A DNA stretch of 64,000 nt. Origin: Flavobacterium endoglycinae (GTDB lineage: Bacteria > Bacteroidota > Bacteroidia > Flavobacteriales > Flavobacteriaceae). The stretch lies in assembly GCF_017352115.1 (NCBI RefSeq), contig NZ_CP071448.1:3694001-3758000 (forward strand), written 5' to 3'. The stretch's first letter is position 1; every line of letters begins with the position of its first letter. A model generated the notes under the pieces. It was not told the origin of the DNA, did no database searches, and saw only the letters and a program-made list of their open reading frames with translations. Below, in pieces: positions 7,825 to 17,838 of the stretch. The translations under genes and the position numbers were made by a program.

Positions 7825-9216
7825 TTAGTTTTTAGGTTCTCTTTTTTCGTTTAAATCTTGTTCTATCGTCTGCAGTTTTTCTTCAGATAAAGGATAGAAC
7901 ACAATAAAAGCGACTGATATGGCTGCTGCTATTGCAGGAAGTATGCTTAACATTAATTGAATTCCGTGTTGGGCTGTTGCGGTTTGTTCAACATTGGCTT
8001 TAAAACCGTAAAAACCTAAAAGCCATCCAGCGCCGGCTCCGCCAATTGTCCAGCCGAATTTTTGTGACATTGATGATGCTGAGAAAACTAATCCAGTGGC
8101 ACGACGGCCTTGTTTCCATTCTGAGTAATCAGCGCTGTCCGCGTACATTGACCAGATTAATGGGAATATACATCCGGCACAAATGCTGATTAAAATTTGA
8201 AAACTCATGATTAGGAAAACATCTTCTTTCCCGAAGAAATAGAAAATTATACTCAAAATTGAAGCGAGTGCCATAGCGCCAAAAAAGGTTTTCTTTTTAC
8301 CAATTTTATTAGCAATTGGTGTTGCAATAATAACTCCGATAATATTGGCGGCTTGTCCTAAAACCAAATAAATGGAAGTGGGAGTCATGTGAAAATCACT
8401 TCCGAAAAGTGAAAAATCAAAGTTTACAGCACTGCTTACATAATATTTGAAGTAATATACTGCTGCACCATCTCTGATAGAGTTGAAAACTAAAGTTCCT
8501 ATTCCAGCACCTAATAAAATCCACCACGGTTTGTTTTTAATTAAGTCTTTTAAATCTTCTTTTAAATTAGATTGTTCGTTTTCAATAGGTTTTATTCTTT
8601 CTTTTGTGAAGAAGAAACAAGCCCAGAAAAAAACGGTGGTAATAATTCCGAAAACCGTAATGGTAGCCAGCCAGCCCGTTTTTGAATTTAAATTTCCTCC
8701 AAAATAGTTTACCAATGGTTCGATTAGCCAAAGTGCTAAAAGACTTCCGCCGAACGCGAAAACCATTCTGTAGGATGATAATGTGTTTCTGTCTTTTCTG
8801 TCTGATGACATTACTCCTAAAAGTGAAGCATACGGAACGTTGATTAAAGAATAAATCATCATCATTAGAGAATAAGTTACGTAGGCGTAGATGATTTTTC
8901 CTTTTTCGTCAAAATCAGGGGTATAAAAAGTTAAAACTCCAATTACGGCAAAAGGTATAGCTACCCAAAGTAAATAAGGCCTGAATTTTCCCCATTTTGT
9001 TTTGGTCCTGTCGGCAATGATTCCCACAATCGGGTCAAAACAAGAGTCCCAGATTCTGGTAATCAGGAACATTGTTCCCACTACAGCCGGAGCCAGACCG
9101 AAAACGTCGGTATAGAAAAACAGAAGATACATGCTGAAAATTTTCCAGAACATAGAGGAAGCGGCATCTCCAAGTCCGTAACCGATTTTTTCTTTTAATT
9201 GAATTTTGTCGTGCAT
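7825..9216 (-). CDS. GPH-family sugar:cation symporter
   Basis: This 463-residue integral membrane protein has about twelve hydrophobic segments. Its N-terminus, IGYGLGDAASSMFWKIFSMY, with FYTDVFGL and the charged loop DRTKTKWGKFRPYLLW, is diagnostic of the glycoside-pentoside-hexuronide symporter family (MelB relatives). It should import mannobiose or short mannooligosaccharides across the inner membrane with H+ or Na+. Position between the GH26 gene and the GH130/epimerase genes gives the likely substrate; the coupling ion cannot be read from the sequence. Confidence 0.92.
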   Translation of the reverse strand: MHDKIQLKEKIGYGLGDAASSMFWKIFSMYLLFFYTDVFGLAPAVVGTMFLITRIWDSCFDPIVGIIADRTKTKWGKFRPYLLWVAIPFAVIGVLTFYTPDFDEKGKIIYAYVTYSLMMMIYSLINVPYASLLGVMSSDRKDRNTLSSYRMVFAFGGSLLALWLIEPLVNYFGGNLNSKTGWLATITVFGIITTVFFWACFFFTKERIKPIENEQSNLKEDLKDLIKNKPWWILLGAGIGTLVFNSIRDGAAVYYFKYYVSSAVNFDFSLFGSDFHMTPTSIYLVLGQAANIIGVIIATPIANKIGKKKTFFGAMALASILSIIFYFFGKEDVFLIMSFQILISICAGCIFPLIWSMYADSADYSEWKQGRRATGLVFSASSMSQKFGWTIGGAGAGWLLGFYGFKANVEQTATAQHGIQLMLSILPAIAAAISVAFIVFYPLSEEKLQTIEQDLNEKREPKN

Positions 9217-9252
9217 TGGTTGGTTTTTAAGGTTTTAGTTTTGAGTTTAGTT

Positions 9253-10383
9253 TTAAAGTTTTTTGATGTCTTTTTCAAATAAGGTTTGTTTCAGATGGTA
9301 AAAATCAATGAAATCTTTTTCGCTGATCTGGCCTTTAAAAGGTGCATAATAATGCATTTTCTGTTCTTTTTCCTGCCAGCCGTGATTTCGCCACAATAAA
9401 ACATATGAAATTTTATAATCGCCAATCGCTTTTAAAAGCGTTCCTGTCCACCATTTTGGATCTGGAACGGCTTCGTAACCTGCTTCGGCAAGAGCAATGG
9501 GTTTGTGTTTTTCAAGTCCAATTTCATTTAGGATTTTAAATTGTTTTTGCACTTCTTCAATAAATTTCTGACCGTCTTTATCATTATTATTTTGGTATGA
9601 ATCAAAGCTCAGCATATCCACAAAATCATCACCGGGATAATTGGCTAGAAAATCTTCTTTAGAATTAAAACTGCTTGTGTTATAAATATAAATTAAATTA
9701 TGAACGCCTTTTTGCTGCAGGTATTTAAAGGTAAATTTCCAAATTACTTTAAATTCTTCGGGAGTACAGTTTCCTTTTCCCCACCAAAACCAGCCTCCAG
9801 TTAATTCATGAAAAGGTCTGAAAACTATTGGAATTTGTTTTCCTTTTTTATCTTTTAAGGAAAGAAAAAAATCGGTGGCTTTGTCTAGCCATGAAAGGTA
9901 TTTTTGATGGTTTTCTGCACCAGGTAAAATGGTTTTTACAGCATTTGGAGTGTTATCCCAAGCATTTTTTCCGGTTGCAGGATTATCAAAGTGCCAGCTT
10001 ATGGTCGAAATTCCTCCTCGTTCATTGGCTTCAATAATATATTGTTTCATTTTGCCAAAAGGTACGCCGTCGATATTATTGCTGTCTCCTTTTTCTAAAC
10101 CGGCAATATCCCATCCGTAAACGGCAGGATAATCGCCTACAACGTCTTTTATGTCACTTCTTCCGTTTTCGTATTTCCAGTTTACGCCATACGCAAGATC
10201 ATCCTGATGTCCAAATAAGAATCCTTTTTGAGTAATACGGTTGAGTTTTTTGTATAACGAAACCGTTTCTAGTGTTGCTTTTTTATCTGAAAGTGACAAA
10301 TTCGTATTACTTTTTATAGATTGAGCAGAACATGAAGTTCCTAGAAATGCGGTGATTAAAAACGTGTAAAAGTATTTCTTCAT
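9253..10383 (-). CDS. GH26 beta-mannanase / mannobiohydrolase, periplasmic lipoprotein
   Basis: This 376-residue GH26 enzyme heads the leftward operon. Lipobox LGTSC (Cys18) is followed by SAQSIKSN, without an acidic export tract, so it probably faces the periplasm, unlike the GH26 at 4179-5408. The acid/base is Glu193 in FRPFHELTGGWFWWG and the nucleophile is Glu300 in ALAEAGY; GHQDDLAYG and SWHFDNP fill the other subsites. It resembles B. fragilis ManA-type enzymes that release mannobiose, which fits the downstream symporter and epimerase. Exo versus endo action cannot be decided from sequence alone. Confidence 0.92.
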   Translation of the reverse strand: MKKYFYTFLITAFLGTSCSAQSIKSNTNLSLSDKKATLETVSLYKKLNRITQKGFLFGHQDDLAYGVNWKYENGRSDIKDVVGDYPAVYGWDIAGLEKGDSNNIDGVPFGKMKQYIIEANERGGISTISWHFDNPATGKNAWDNTPNAVKTILPGAENHQKYLSWLDKATDFFLSLKDKKGKQIPIVFRPFHELTGGWFWWGKGNCTPEEFKVIWKFTFKYLQQKGVHNLIYIYNTSSFNSKEDFLANYPGDDFVDMLSFDSYQNNNDKDGQKFIEEVQKQFKILNEIGLEKHKPIALAEAGYEAVPDPKWWTGTLLKAIGDYKISYVLLWRNHGWQEKEQKMHYYAPFKGQISEKDFIDFYHLKQTLFEKDIKKL

Positions 10384-10679
10384 ATTCGGAAATATTGGGC
10401 TTCAATGTACTTCTTTATGATTGCTTTTTGTGTTGCCAATCAGTTCTAAAGTTGGTTTTGGTTAGTTTGTAATTCAGTATTGTTTCTGGGATAAAATTAT
10501 TAAAACTATAAAAAGATTAAGTATTAAAAATGATTAATGATTATTATTAATACAGTTTTTGTAAAGTTGATAATTCTATTTTTCAAAGATAATTGTATGT
10601 TTCTCGTGTAATTAATATTATTTTATCAATTATATATCATATTATTGCAGGACTAAACTAACTAAAACTAACTTTAATA
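10384..10679. promoter_or_regulatory. Divergent control region of the mannan locus
   Basis: This 296-base AT-rich gap separates the leftward enzyme operon from the AraC gene. TATTATTG at 10640-10647 is one base from the TANNTTTG box and lies 33 bases before the AraC start. The leader repeats ACTAAACTAACTAAAACTAAC just before the ATG in two overlapping copies. No clean box was found for the leftward operon and no convincing AraC site was identified by eye. Confidence 0.45.
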
Positions 10680-11558
10680 ATGGGCAACGATAAAAATTTT
10701 TATAGAGAGATCGCTCCTCTTTCTGCTGGAGACAGTTTTTTGGTGTTCGATCGAGTGAAAGACAGTTTTGATTTTCCGGTGCATTATCATCCTGAATTTG
10801 AGATCAATTTTATTTTGAACGGAAAAGGAGTCCGACGTGTTGTAGGAGATAATATTGAGGAAATAGATAATGTTGAACTCGTTTTGATTGGTCCTAATTT
10901 GTATCACGGCTGGGAATTAAATAAGTGTACCAATAAAAAGATACATGAAATTACTATTCAGTTTCATAATGATCTTTTTCATGAATCGCTGCTTGCCAGA
11001 CGCATTATGAATCCAATTCGTGATATGTTTAACCGTTCTATTCACGGAATTTTATTCTCTAAAAAAACAGCAGAAGAATTAACACCAAGATTGGTAAGGC
11101 TTTCTAAATTAGATGGCATGGATTATTTTTTGGAAATCACATCCTTATTATATGATCTTGCTAATTCGAGAAACCAGCGTTTGCTTTCTACATATACAGT
11201 TGATTATGATAAGTTTGATGATTATGATAAAATGAAACTGGTGTATGAATATGTACAGAAGCATTTTGCCGATAAGATTACTTTAGAAGATGTGGCCAAT
11301 GTGGCGAGCATGTCTATAATTTCTTTTAACCGATTTATAAAAAAGCGTACCGGAAAAACTTTTGTCAATTATATTAATGATATCCGAATAGGATATGCGG
11401 CAAGATGGCTGGTAGAAAAAGATATGAGTGTTTCTGAAGTAGCTTTTAAATCCGGATTCAATAATATTGCGAACTTCAATCGCAGCTTTAAAGCTATTAA
11501 AAATTGTACTCCGAGTCAGTATCGTGAGGATTTTTCTGGTTTAAAGCGTATTTTATAG
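10680..11558 (+). CDS. AraC-family transcriptional regulator of the mannan locus
   Basis: The 292-residue protein has an N-terminal cupin sensor domain (HYHPEFEINFILNGKGVRRVVGD shows the His-rich beta strand) and a C-terminal AraC double helix-turn-helix from about residue 190, with ITLEDVANVASMS and the second helix pair VSEVAFKSGFNNIANFNRSFK. There is no signal peptide or membrane segment, so it is a cytosolic one-component sensor, not a hybrid two-component system. It sits between the two mannan operons, transcribed toward susC, and is the obvious candidate activator of both. The inducer, perhaps mannobiose or Man-Glc, is inferred. Confidence 0.9.
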   Translation: MGNDKNFYREIAPLSAGDSFLVFDRVKDSFDFPVHYHPEFEINFILNGKGVRRVVGDNIEEIDNVELVLIGPNLYHGWELNKCTNKKIHEITIQFHNDLFHESLLARRIMNPIRDMFNRSIHGILFSKKTAEELTPRLVRLSKLDGMDYFLEITSLLYDLANSRNQRLLSTYTVDYDKFDDYDKMKLVYEYVQKHFADKITLEDVANVASMSIISFNRFIKKRTGKTFVNYINDIRIGYAARWLVEKDMSVSEVAFKSGFNNIANFNRSFKAIKNCTPSQYREDFSGLKRIL

Positions 11559-11781
11559 TGATACTTTTTTTTCACTGAAGTATATTATTTTTAACGAAAA
11601 CGTTTGATTTTTATGTTTTTGTTAACTTTTCTTTATAATTAGCGGTTGATTTTACTAATGTCATTGCGAATAATTTAATTTTTACCATAATTTTTTTTGA
11701 TATGTGTTTTTTAAATGAGTTATAGTAAAAATATTATCATTAAATGATGGAATACTATCGATTTGATAATTTCTTCTGTTA

Positions 11782-11789
11782 TAGATTTG
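11782..11789 (+). promoter_or_regulatory. TANNTTTG promoter box for susC
   Basis: TAGATTTG matches the Bacteroidota -7 element. A TTG at 11763-11765 lies 16 bases upstream, just short of the usual spacing. It would give a leader of roughly 70 bases before the susC start. The rest of the 310-base gap (11559-11868) is AT-rich and shows no gene or strong hairpin. Confidence 0.45.
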
Positions 11790-11868
11790 TTAAATAATTT
11801 AGAAAATAAATCACGCCCTTTTATTACTAATTATGAAGAAACAAATTTAAACTAACCAAACACTTATT

Positions 11869-14800
11869 ATGAAAAAACTAATGACTAACTTTATTCATTG
11901 GAACGCAAACCACAGTGCTGTTCCTTTGATTTTCTTCTTGTTACTGACCAGTAATTTTATTACCGCTCAGGTTAAGGTTTCGGGAACAGTCTCTGATGAA
12001 AAAGGATTATCGATTCCTGGTGCCAATATTTCGATTGCCGGCTCTAAAGTTTCTACTTCAACAGACTTTGACGGAAAATATTCGATCGATGTTCCTGCAA
12101 ATGGGACTTTACTATATTCTTTTATCGGATTCAATACACAAAAAGTAGCTGTTGATGGTAGAAAGACTATAAATGTAATTTTAAAATCGGCTGCTGAAGA
12201 TCTTAAAGATGTAGTGGTAATTGGTTACGGTACTCAAAAGAGAAAAGATGTAAACAGTGCTATTTCGAGCATTAGTTCAAAAGATATCGAAAACTTAAAA
12301 GTAGTTTCTTTTGATCAGATGATGCAGGGTAAAGCGGCTGGGGTAGTCGTAAATAGTAACTCTGGCGAACCGGGAAGTAACGTTTCGGTGAGAATTAGAG
12401 GGGTTTCGTCTTTAACAGGAACAAACGAACCTTTATATGTAATTGACGGCGTGCCAATGTCGGGAGACGCGAGAAACTCATCTACATCTGGAAGAAATGC
12501 TCAGGGAAATTCGAACTTCTCTAACAATGGTAATATTACACAAAGTCCGCTGGCACTTTTAAATCCAAGTGATATCGAATCGATTGATATTTTAAAAGAT
12601 GCTTCTGCAACAGCTATTTACGGTTCTCGTGGAGCAAACGGGGTTGTAATTGTTACGACAAAATCAGGTAAAAAAGGAACTGGAAAATTGTCTTTTGAGA
12701 ATTCGTATACGATTAGTAATCTTCCTAAAAAGCTTCATTCTATGAATCTTCAGGAATATGCTAGACATCAAAATGCATTGTCATCAGTTTATGATCCAAC
12801 TTCTTACAGACCCGAATTTGCACATCCAGAACTTTTAGGAAAAGGTACTGACTGGCAGGATGCAATTTATGAAACGGGAGTGATGAGTTCAAATCAGTTA
12901 TCATTTTCTGGAGGGAAAGAAGGAATTAATTACTATATCTCTGGAGGTGTTTTAAATCAGGAAGGTATTGTGATTGAATCTGGTTTTAAAAGATACAACT
13001 TTAGAACTAATATTGATGCTAAAGTAAACAGCTTTATTAAAGTTGGTGTAAACGTAAGCGGTGCTATAACTGATGAAAAACTAACACTTAACGGACAGTT
13101 TAACGGAGTGGTAGCGACTTCATTATTGGCAACTCCAGATGTGGCAGTTAGAGAATTATCAGGTGCTTTTGCAGGTCCTCCTGCGGGTGGGGCAACATCG
13201 TTTGTAAATCCAGTTGCAACTTCTTTATTAGGTTCCAATACTTTAGTGAGAAAAAACTATTCAGGGAATTTTTATACTCAAGTTGATATTGCTAAAGGGT
13301 TAGAATATCGTTTTGAAGCAGGTGGCTATATTTATGATAACTTAGGCCAGCGATTTGATCCAATGTATTCTTTAGGAAATGCAGTAAAAAGTTTTGCCAA
13401 CTTGTATTATAATCCTTCTTCAGGAAATTCATGGAACTTAAAAAACATGCTTACCTATAGAAAAACAATTAATAAACACAATTTTACAGTTTTAGCAGTT
13501 CAAGAATCGAATAGAGCGCACTGGGAAGGATATACGATTACAGGGTATGGTTATAAAGATAATAACGATAAATCGTTAGCCGCTTCAGACTTATCAAAAG
13601 CCGTTACAAGCGGAGTTTATTCTGGTACTCAAACGCTGGCTTCTTATTTAGGAAGGGTAGTTTACGATTATGGCGACAGATACGGACTTACAGCTGCGGT
13701 TAGAACTGACGGATCTTCAAAATTCTTTGTGGGTAATAAATGGGGTGTTTTCAGCTCTGCAAGTGGTTCATGGAAACTTTCAAACGAAGCTTTCATGGAA
13801 GGAACTAAAAAATATGTTGACAATATTAAATTAAGAGCAGGTTGGGGACAGACAGGAAACAACCAAATTGGAAACAATTTATATGATTCTAACCTTCACT
13901 TAATTAACAGTACAATGGGAACTTCTTATCTTCCATCAAATACGGCTAATAAAGATTTGAAATGGGAGACTCAAGAACAGACGAATTTAGGATTAGATTT
14001 TACTTTATTTAATTCTTCACTTTCTGCCACTGTTGATGTGTATAAAAAAGTGTCTAAAAACTTCTTGTATCAAGTGCCTCTTCCAAACTTCCTTTCAGGC
14101 GGTGGAGATTACGAAGGAGGAGTTAATCCTCCATACTTTAACTTAGGAAGTATGCAGAACAAAGGTCTTGAGGTTACACTTACCTATAACAAGCAGTTTA
14201 CTCCAAACTTTTCATGGAATGCCAGTGCCAACTTTACTAAATATGTAAATGAGGTTACAAATATGGCGGGATTAAACATTGTAAAAACAATGGGAACACT
14301 AGCTTATAATACTGTAACGGTTTCTAGAACTCAGGAAGGTCTTCCAATTGGTTCATTTATAGGGTATGAGGCGACAGGGATTTACAGAACCGATCAGGAT
14401 TTATTGACTTACGGACACGATAATGGTTCTGGAACAAAAGTAGTTTTGAAAAACGGTACCAACTCATTATTGCCTGAATTCCAAAAAGGAGATGTAATTT
14501 ATAAAGATCAGAATAATGATGGTATTATTGATACTAAAGATTTAGTGACAATTGGAAATCCAAATCCAAAATTTACATACGGTTTTACGAATAACTTCAA
14601 ATACAAAAATGTTGATTTGTCTATTTTTCTTCAGGGAACTGCTGGAAATAAGCTGATGAATTTAACTCGTATGTCGGGTACATTAAACAGTAATTTAGGA
14701 ACTAACTATTTAACAGAAGCGGCAGATTTTTATTCAGCGACAAATACTGATGCTGCTTTGCCAAGACCATCTGCTTACAATGATATTAATAATGCAGTTT

Positions 14801-15066
14801 CTTCAAGATTTATTGAAGACGGATCTTATTTAAGAATTCAGAATGTGACTTTAGGATATTCACTTCCTTCAGATATAATTTCAAAAATTAAACTCACAAG
14901 ATTAAGAATTTATGCTTCTGGTCAAAATCTATACACTTTTACAAAGTATAAAGGATATGATCCTGAAGTAGGTTCATACAATCAGGATGCTTTATTATCT
15001 GGTGTAGATAACGGACGTTACCCAGTGCCAAGACAGATTTCTTTTGGTTTTAATGTTGAATTTTAA
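11869..15066 (+). CDS. susC: SusC/RagA-like TonB-dependent outer-membrane transporter
   Basis: This 1065-residue protein carries a signal peptide (ending near FITAQ), a carboxypeptidase-D-like domain (VKVSGTVSDEKGLSIPGANI), the DVVVIGYGTQKR motif near the TonB box, a plug with LYVIDGVPM and GSRGANGVVIVTTKSGK, and a 22-strand barrel ending in FNVEF with terminal Phe. It imports mannan oligosaccharides through the outer membrane with TonB energy and pairs with the SusD gene 11 bases downstream. The start ATG at 11869 precedes a long basic n-region, and an internal ATG four codons later is possible. Confidence 0.95.
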   Translation: MKKLMTNFIHWNANHSAVPLIFFLLLTSNFITAQVKVSGTVSDEKGLSIPGANISIAGSKVSTSTDFDGKYSIDVPANGTLLYSFIGFNTQKVAVDGRKTINVILKSAAEDLKDVVVIGYGTQKRKDVNSAISSISSKDIENLKVVSFDQMMQGKAAGVVVNSNSGEPGSNVSVRIRGVSSLTGTNEPLYVIDGVPMSGDARNSSTSGRNAQGNSNFSNNGNITQSPLALLNPSDIESIDILKDASATAIYGSRGANGVVIVTTKSGKKGTGKLSFENSYTISNLPKKLHSMNLQEYARHQNALSSVYDPTSYRPEFAHPELLGKGTDWQDAIYETGVMSSNQLSFSGGKEGINYYISGGVLNQEGIVIESGFKRYNFRTNIDAKVNSFIKVGVNVSGAITDEKLTLNGQFNGVVATSLLATPDVAVRELSGAFAGPPAGGATSFVNPVATSLLGSNTLVRKNYSGNFYTQVDIAKGLEYRFEAGGYIYDNLGQRFDPMYSLGNAVKSFANLYYNPSSGNSWNLKNMLTYRKTINKHNFTVLAVQESNRAHWEGYTITGYGYKDNNDKSLAASDLSKAVTSGVYSGTQTLASYLGRVVYDYGDRYGLTAAVRTDGSSKFFVGNKWGVFSSASGSWKLSNEAFMEGTKKYVDNIKLRAGWGQTGNNQIGNNLYDSNLHLINSTMGTSYLPSNTANKDLKWETQEQTNLGLDFTLFNSSLSATVDVYKKVSKNFLYQVPLPNFLSGGGDYEGGVNPPYFNLGSMQNKGLEVTLTYNKQFTPNFSWNASANFTKYVNEVTNMAGLNIVKTMGTLAYNTVTVSRTQEGLPIGSFIGYEATGIYRTDQDLLTYGHDNGSGTKVVLKNGTNSLLPEFQKGDVIYKDQNNDGIIDTKDLVTIGNPNPKFTYGFTNNFKYKNVDLSIFLQGTAGNKLMNLTRMSGTLNSNLGTNYLTEAADFYSATNTDAALPRPSAYNDINNAVSSRFIEDGSYLRIQNVTLGYSLPSDIISKIKLTRLRIYASGQNLYTFTKYKGYDPEVGSYNQDALLSGVDNGRYPVPRQISFGFNVEF

Positions 15067-15077
15067 TACGAAATAAT

Positions 15078-16676
15078 ATGAAAAATATAATAAAAAGAAG
15101 CGGTGCTGTTGCTTTAACCATAATTACGTTAATGTCTTCTTCTTGCTCTCAGGACTTTTTAGATGTACCTGCAGAAGGAGTGCCAACAATAGGAAATTAT
15201 TACGATTCTGATGTAAAACTAGATAATGCCAGTAACGGACTTTACGGTATTGTATGGTTTAATATGAATAAAGAAGGATTTTATGGTATTACCGATGTTA
15301 TTTCGGGAAATATGTATGCAGGTCCTTATAATGAGTTTGGAAAATTTACAGATTTGAGTTTTACCAGCAGCCAGTCTTTTATTGGTGATTCTTGGAGATC
15401 ATGTTTTGGAGCAGTTGCCAATTGTAATTCATATATTAATACATTACCGCAAAGTGTTGGCCCAAACGTTTCAAAAGAAGCTTTGAACAATGCAATGGGA
15501 GAAATGCATTTTATTAGAGCTTTTGCTTATTTCTTCTTAGTAAGATTATGGGGAAATGTGCCCATTATCGAAAACAATGCTGATTATTCTAAAAACTTCG
15601 TGATTCCAAGTAATCCAGTTGAAGACGTTTATAAATTTATTGAAAACGATTTGAAATTCGCTATCGATAATTTAAGATCAAAAAACAGAGGTTCTGATTA
15701 CGCGGCAAATGCACACGTATCCAGCGGATCTGCAAAAGCACTTTTGGCAAAAGTATATTTGTATCAAAAGAAATACGATCTGGCCAAAACAATGGCTCAG
15801 GAAGTAATCAACAGCGGAGAATTTAAATTATTAGGAGGAGACGAACTGCCAACAAAATCATTTGCTGATTTATGGCTTCAGAAAAATAATAACAACGAAG
15901 AATCTATATTTTCATGGCAATGGACAGGAGCGGGAACGTATTTCGAAGGAAACTTCTCTAATACATTATTTGCACCAGAAAACAGATTGGTGGAAACTTC
16001 TTATTCAGGTCAAATTGCACCTTCGCAAGATTTAATTCATAATGTTTATGAGCCGGGAGATAAAAGAAGAGCAGAAACATTTATGCTGCCTGGAGATTAT
16101 TATCCAAACTTGACTTATGCACAGACACTGGCAGTAGATTCGCCAAAACTTTTAGGGTATACTTTTGAAGAAGAAAATGAAGCGCAGAATTCAGGAGCTG
16201 GTTTGAAAAAATACGTTATCGGAAAAGAAAATTTACCACTTACAGGACCATTCAATGCACCATTTAATGGAGAAAGCAGTATGAATAGCTACATGATGCG
16301 TTATGCTGACCTGCTTTTAATTCATGCCGAAGCTATATTAGGTTCGCAATCAGGAAGTACTTCAGATCCAGCTGCTTTAAAATCGTTTAACGCAGTTCGC
16401 AAAAGAGCTGGTCTGCCCATTAAAGCTTCTATTTCGTTTGATGATATTTTCAAAGAAAGACGTGCCGAATTAGCCTGCGAAGGTGACTATTATTTTGATC
16501 TTGGACGTTTGCCATTTGCGAAAGCAAAAGCAATTTTAGAAGCACAAAACAGAGGAGATAAAGTAACGCCAAAACACATTACCATTTCGGCATCAAATCT
16601 TTTACTTCCTTATCCTGCAGATGATTTAATTAAAAATCCAAAATTAACAGAAGTAGCACCGTATACTTTTAAATAA
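15078..16676 (+). CDS. susD: SusD/RagB-like surface glycan-binding lipoprotein
   Basis: The 532-residue protein has lipobox SSSC (Cys23) followed by SQDFLDVPAEG, the classic SusD N-terminus. It shows the SusD TPR region with MHFIRAFAYFFLVRLWGNVP, a central SGSAKALLAKVYLYQKKYDLA segment and the C-terminal FNAVRKRAGLP and ERRAELACEGDYYFDLGR. It forms the lid on SusC and binds mannan oligosaccharides at the surface. It is co-transcribed with susC and with the IPT-domain gene 17 bases downstream. Confidence 0.95.
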   Translation: MKNIIKRSGAVALTIITLMSSSCSQDFLDVPAEGVPTIGNYYDSDVKLDNASNGLYGIVWFNMNKEGFYGITDVISGNMYAGPYNEFGKFTDLSFTSSQSFIGDSWRSCFGAVANCNSYINTLPQSVGPNVSKEALNNAMGEMHFIRAFAYFFLVRLWGNVPIIENNADYSKNFVIPSNPVEDVYKFIENDLKFAIDNLRSKNRGSDYAANAHVSSGSAKALLAKVYLYQKKYDLAKTMAQEVINSGEFKLLGGDELPTKSFADLWLQKNNNNEESIFSWQWTGAGTYFEGNFSNTLFAPENRLVETSYSGQIAPSQDLIHNVYEPGDKRRAETFMLPGDYYPNLTYAQTLAVDSPKLLGYTFEEENEAQNSGAGLKKYVIGKENLPLTGPFNAPFNGESSMNSYMMRYADLLLIHAEAILGSQSGSTSDPAALKSFNAVRKRAGLPIKASISFDDIFKERRAELACEGDYYFDLGRLPFAKAKAILEAQNRGDKVTPKHITISASNLLLPYPADDLIKNPKLTEVAPYTFK

Positions 16677-16693
16677 TTTTTAAAAATAATAGT

Positions 16694-17749
16694 ATGAAAA
16701 ATATAAAAATTGTTTCGTTAACAATAAGTATGGCGTTGATGCTTTTTCTGACGCTTTTTACTTCATGTTCCAGTGATGACAGTGCTGAAGTATATACGGG
16801 TGCTCCTGTAATAGAGTCTGTGATGCCTTCAGGATATAATGCAGATGGAAGTCTTAAACCATTAACTCCTGTAACCTTAGTAGATCCAAAAAACTATTAT
16901 GTCATTCATGGAAAAGGTTTACTTACTACAAAAAAAGTATACTTTAATGACTACGATACCTATTTTAGACCAACATTTGTAACAGATACTGATATCATTA
17001 TATTAGTCGATGAAAATACGCCTTACGCGAATGCTTCTAATCAGTTAAAAGTAGTTACAGATAGAGGAACGGTGGTATATAATTTGACTGTTGCGCCTCC
17101 AGTGCCTACATTTAGCGGTTTTAATTCTATAAATTGTTCAGAAGGAGATCAGGTAATAATTAAAGGTAAATACTTCTTAGATCCTGTAGTTACTTTGGCA
17201 GAAACACCAACACAACCTGCGGTTCCGGTTACGATAGTATCTTCAACTTTAGAGCAGATCGTGGTGAAAATCCCAGCAAATGCTAATCACAGATATCTTT
17301 CTGTAGCTAATATCTCCGGAACAGCAACTTCAAAAGAAGCCATAGGAACAGCATTGTACGATGATGTATTATATGGTGTACAATGGGGAGGTCCGTGGGC
17401 AGGAAAAGGTGTTAATTTTGATTTTGGCGGAGATTCTTATCAAGGCCAAAAATCTTGGCAGTGGGAATTCGGTCAATGGGATGGCGGAAATTGGGGCTTC
17501 AATGTTGATTTAACTCCATACAAAGCATTGCGTATTGCTATTAAAGGTTCAAAAACGGGTAGAGTTAATTTTAGTGTAAATGGCGGCGTAAATTATGTTT
17601 TGCCAGTTACAACTTCGTGGGTGTATATGGAAATTCCTTTTAGTGATTTAGGAAATCCAACCAGTCTTACTATGCTTACGTTTCAAGAATCAAATAATGA
17701 TGGTGGTAATACCGTATTATTCGACGATATAGGATTTGTATTAAAATAA
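16694..17749 (+). CDS. Surface glycan-binding lipoprotein with IPT/TIG domains (SusE/F position)
   Basis: This 351-residue lipoprotein has lipobox LFTSC (Cys25) followed by SSDDSAEV, which fits the acidic surface-export signal. Residues ~38-220 contain two Ig-like IPT/TIG folds (VTLVDPKNYYVIHGKGLL; GDQVIIKGKYFLDP). Residues ~228-351 form a jelly-roll-like module rich in Trp (VQWGGPWAGKG, WQWEFGQWDGGNWGF) that ends with VLFDDIGFV, reminiscent of CBM11/CIA30-type domains. It is not an enzyme by sequence; it probably helps hold mannan at the surface with SusD. A transcription terminator follows it. Confidence 0.82.
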   Translation: MKNIKIVSLTISMALMLFLTLFTSCSSDDSAEVYTGAPVIESVMPSGYNADGSLKPLTPVTLVDPKNYYVIHGKGLLTTKKVYFNDYDTYFRPTFVTDTDIIILVDENTPYANASNQLKVVTDRGTVVYNLTVAPPVPTFSGFNSINCSEGDQVIIKGKYFLDPVVTLAETPTQPAVPVTIVSSTLEQIVVKIPANANHRYLSVANISGTATSKEAIGTALYDDVLYGVQWGGPWAGKGVNFDFGGDSYQGQKSWQWEFGQWDGGNWGFNVDLTPYKALRIAIKGSKTGRVNFSVNGGVNYVLPVTTSWVYMEIPFSDLGNPTSLTMLTFQESNNDGGNTVLFDDIGFVLK

Positions 17750-17778
17750 GAGATTTTCTTTTTGAGTTAGTTTGTGTG

Positions 17779-17815
17779 ATATTCCCTAATTAAAAAATTA
17801 GGGAATATCTTTTTA
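17779..17815 (+). terminator. Intra-locus terminator hairpin with T tract
   Basis: ATATTCCCTAATT pairs with AATTAGGGAATAT around a short A loop, then CTTTTTA follows. It lies 30 bases after the glycan-binding gene stop and 24 bases before the GH27 start, with both genes in the same direction, so it could lower expression of the last two enzymes relative to susCD. Confidence 0.8.
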
Positions 17816-17838
17816 TAATAGCTTTAAATAATATTAAA

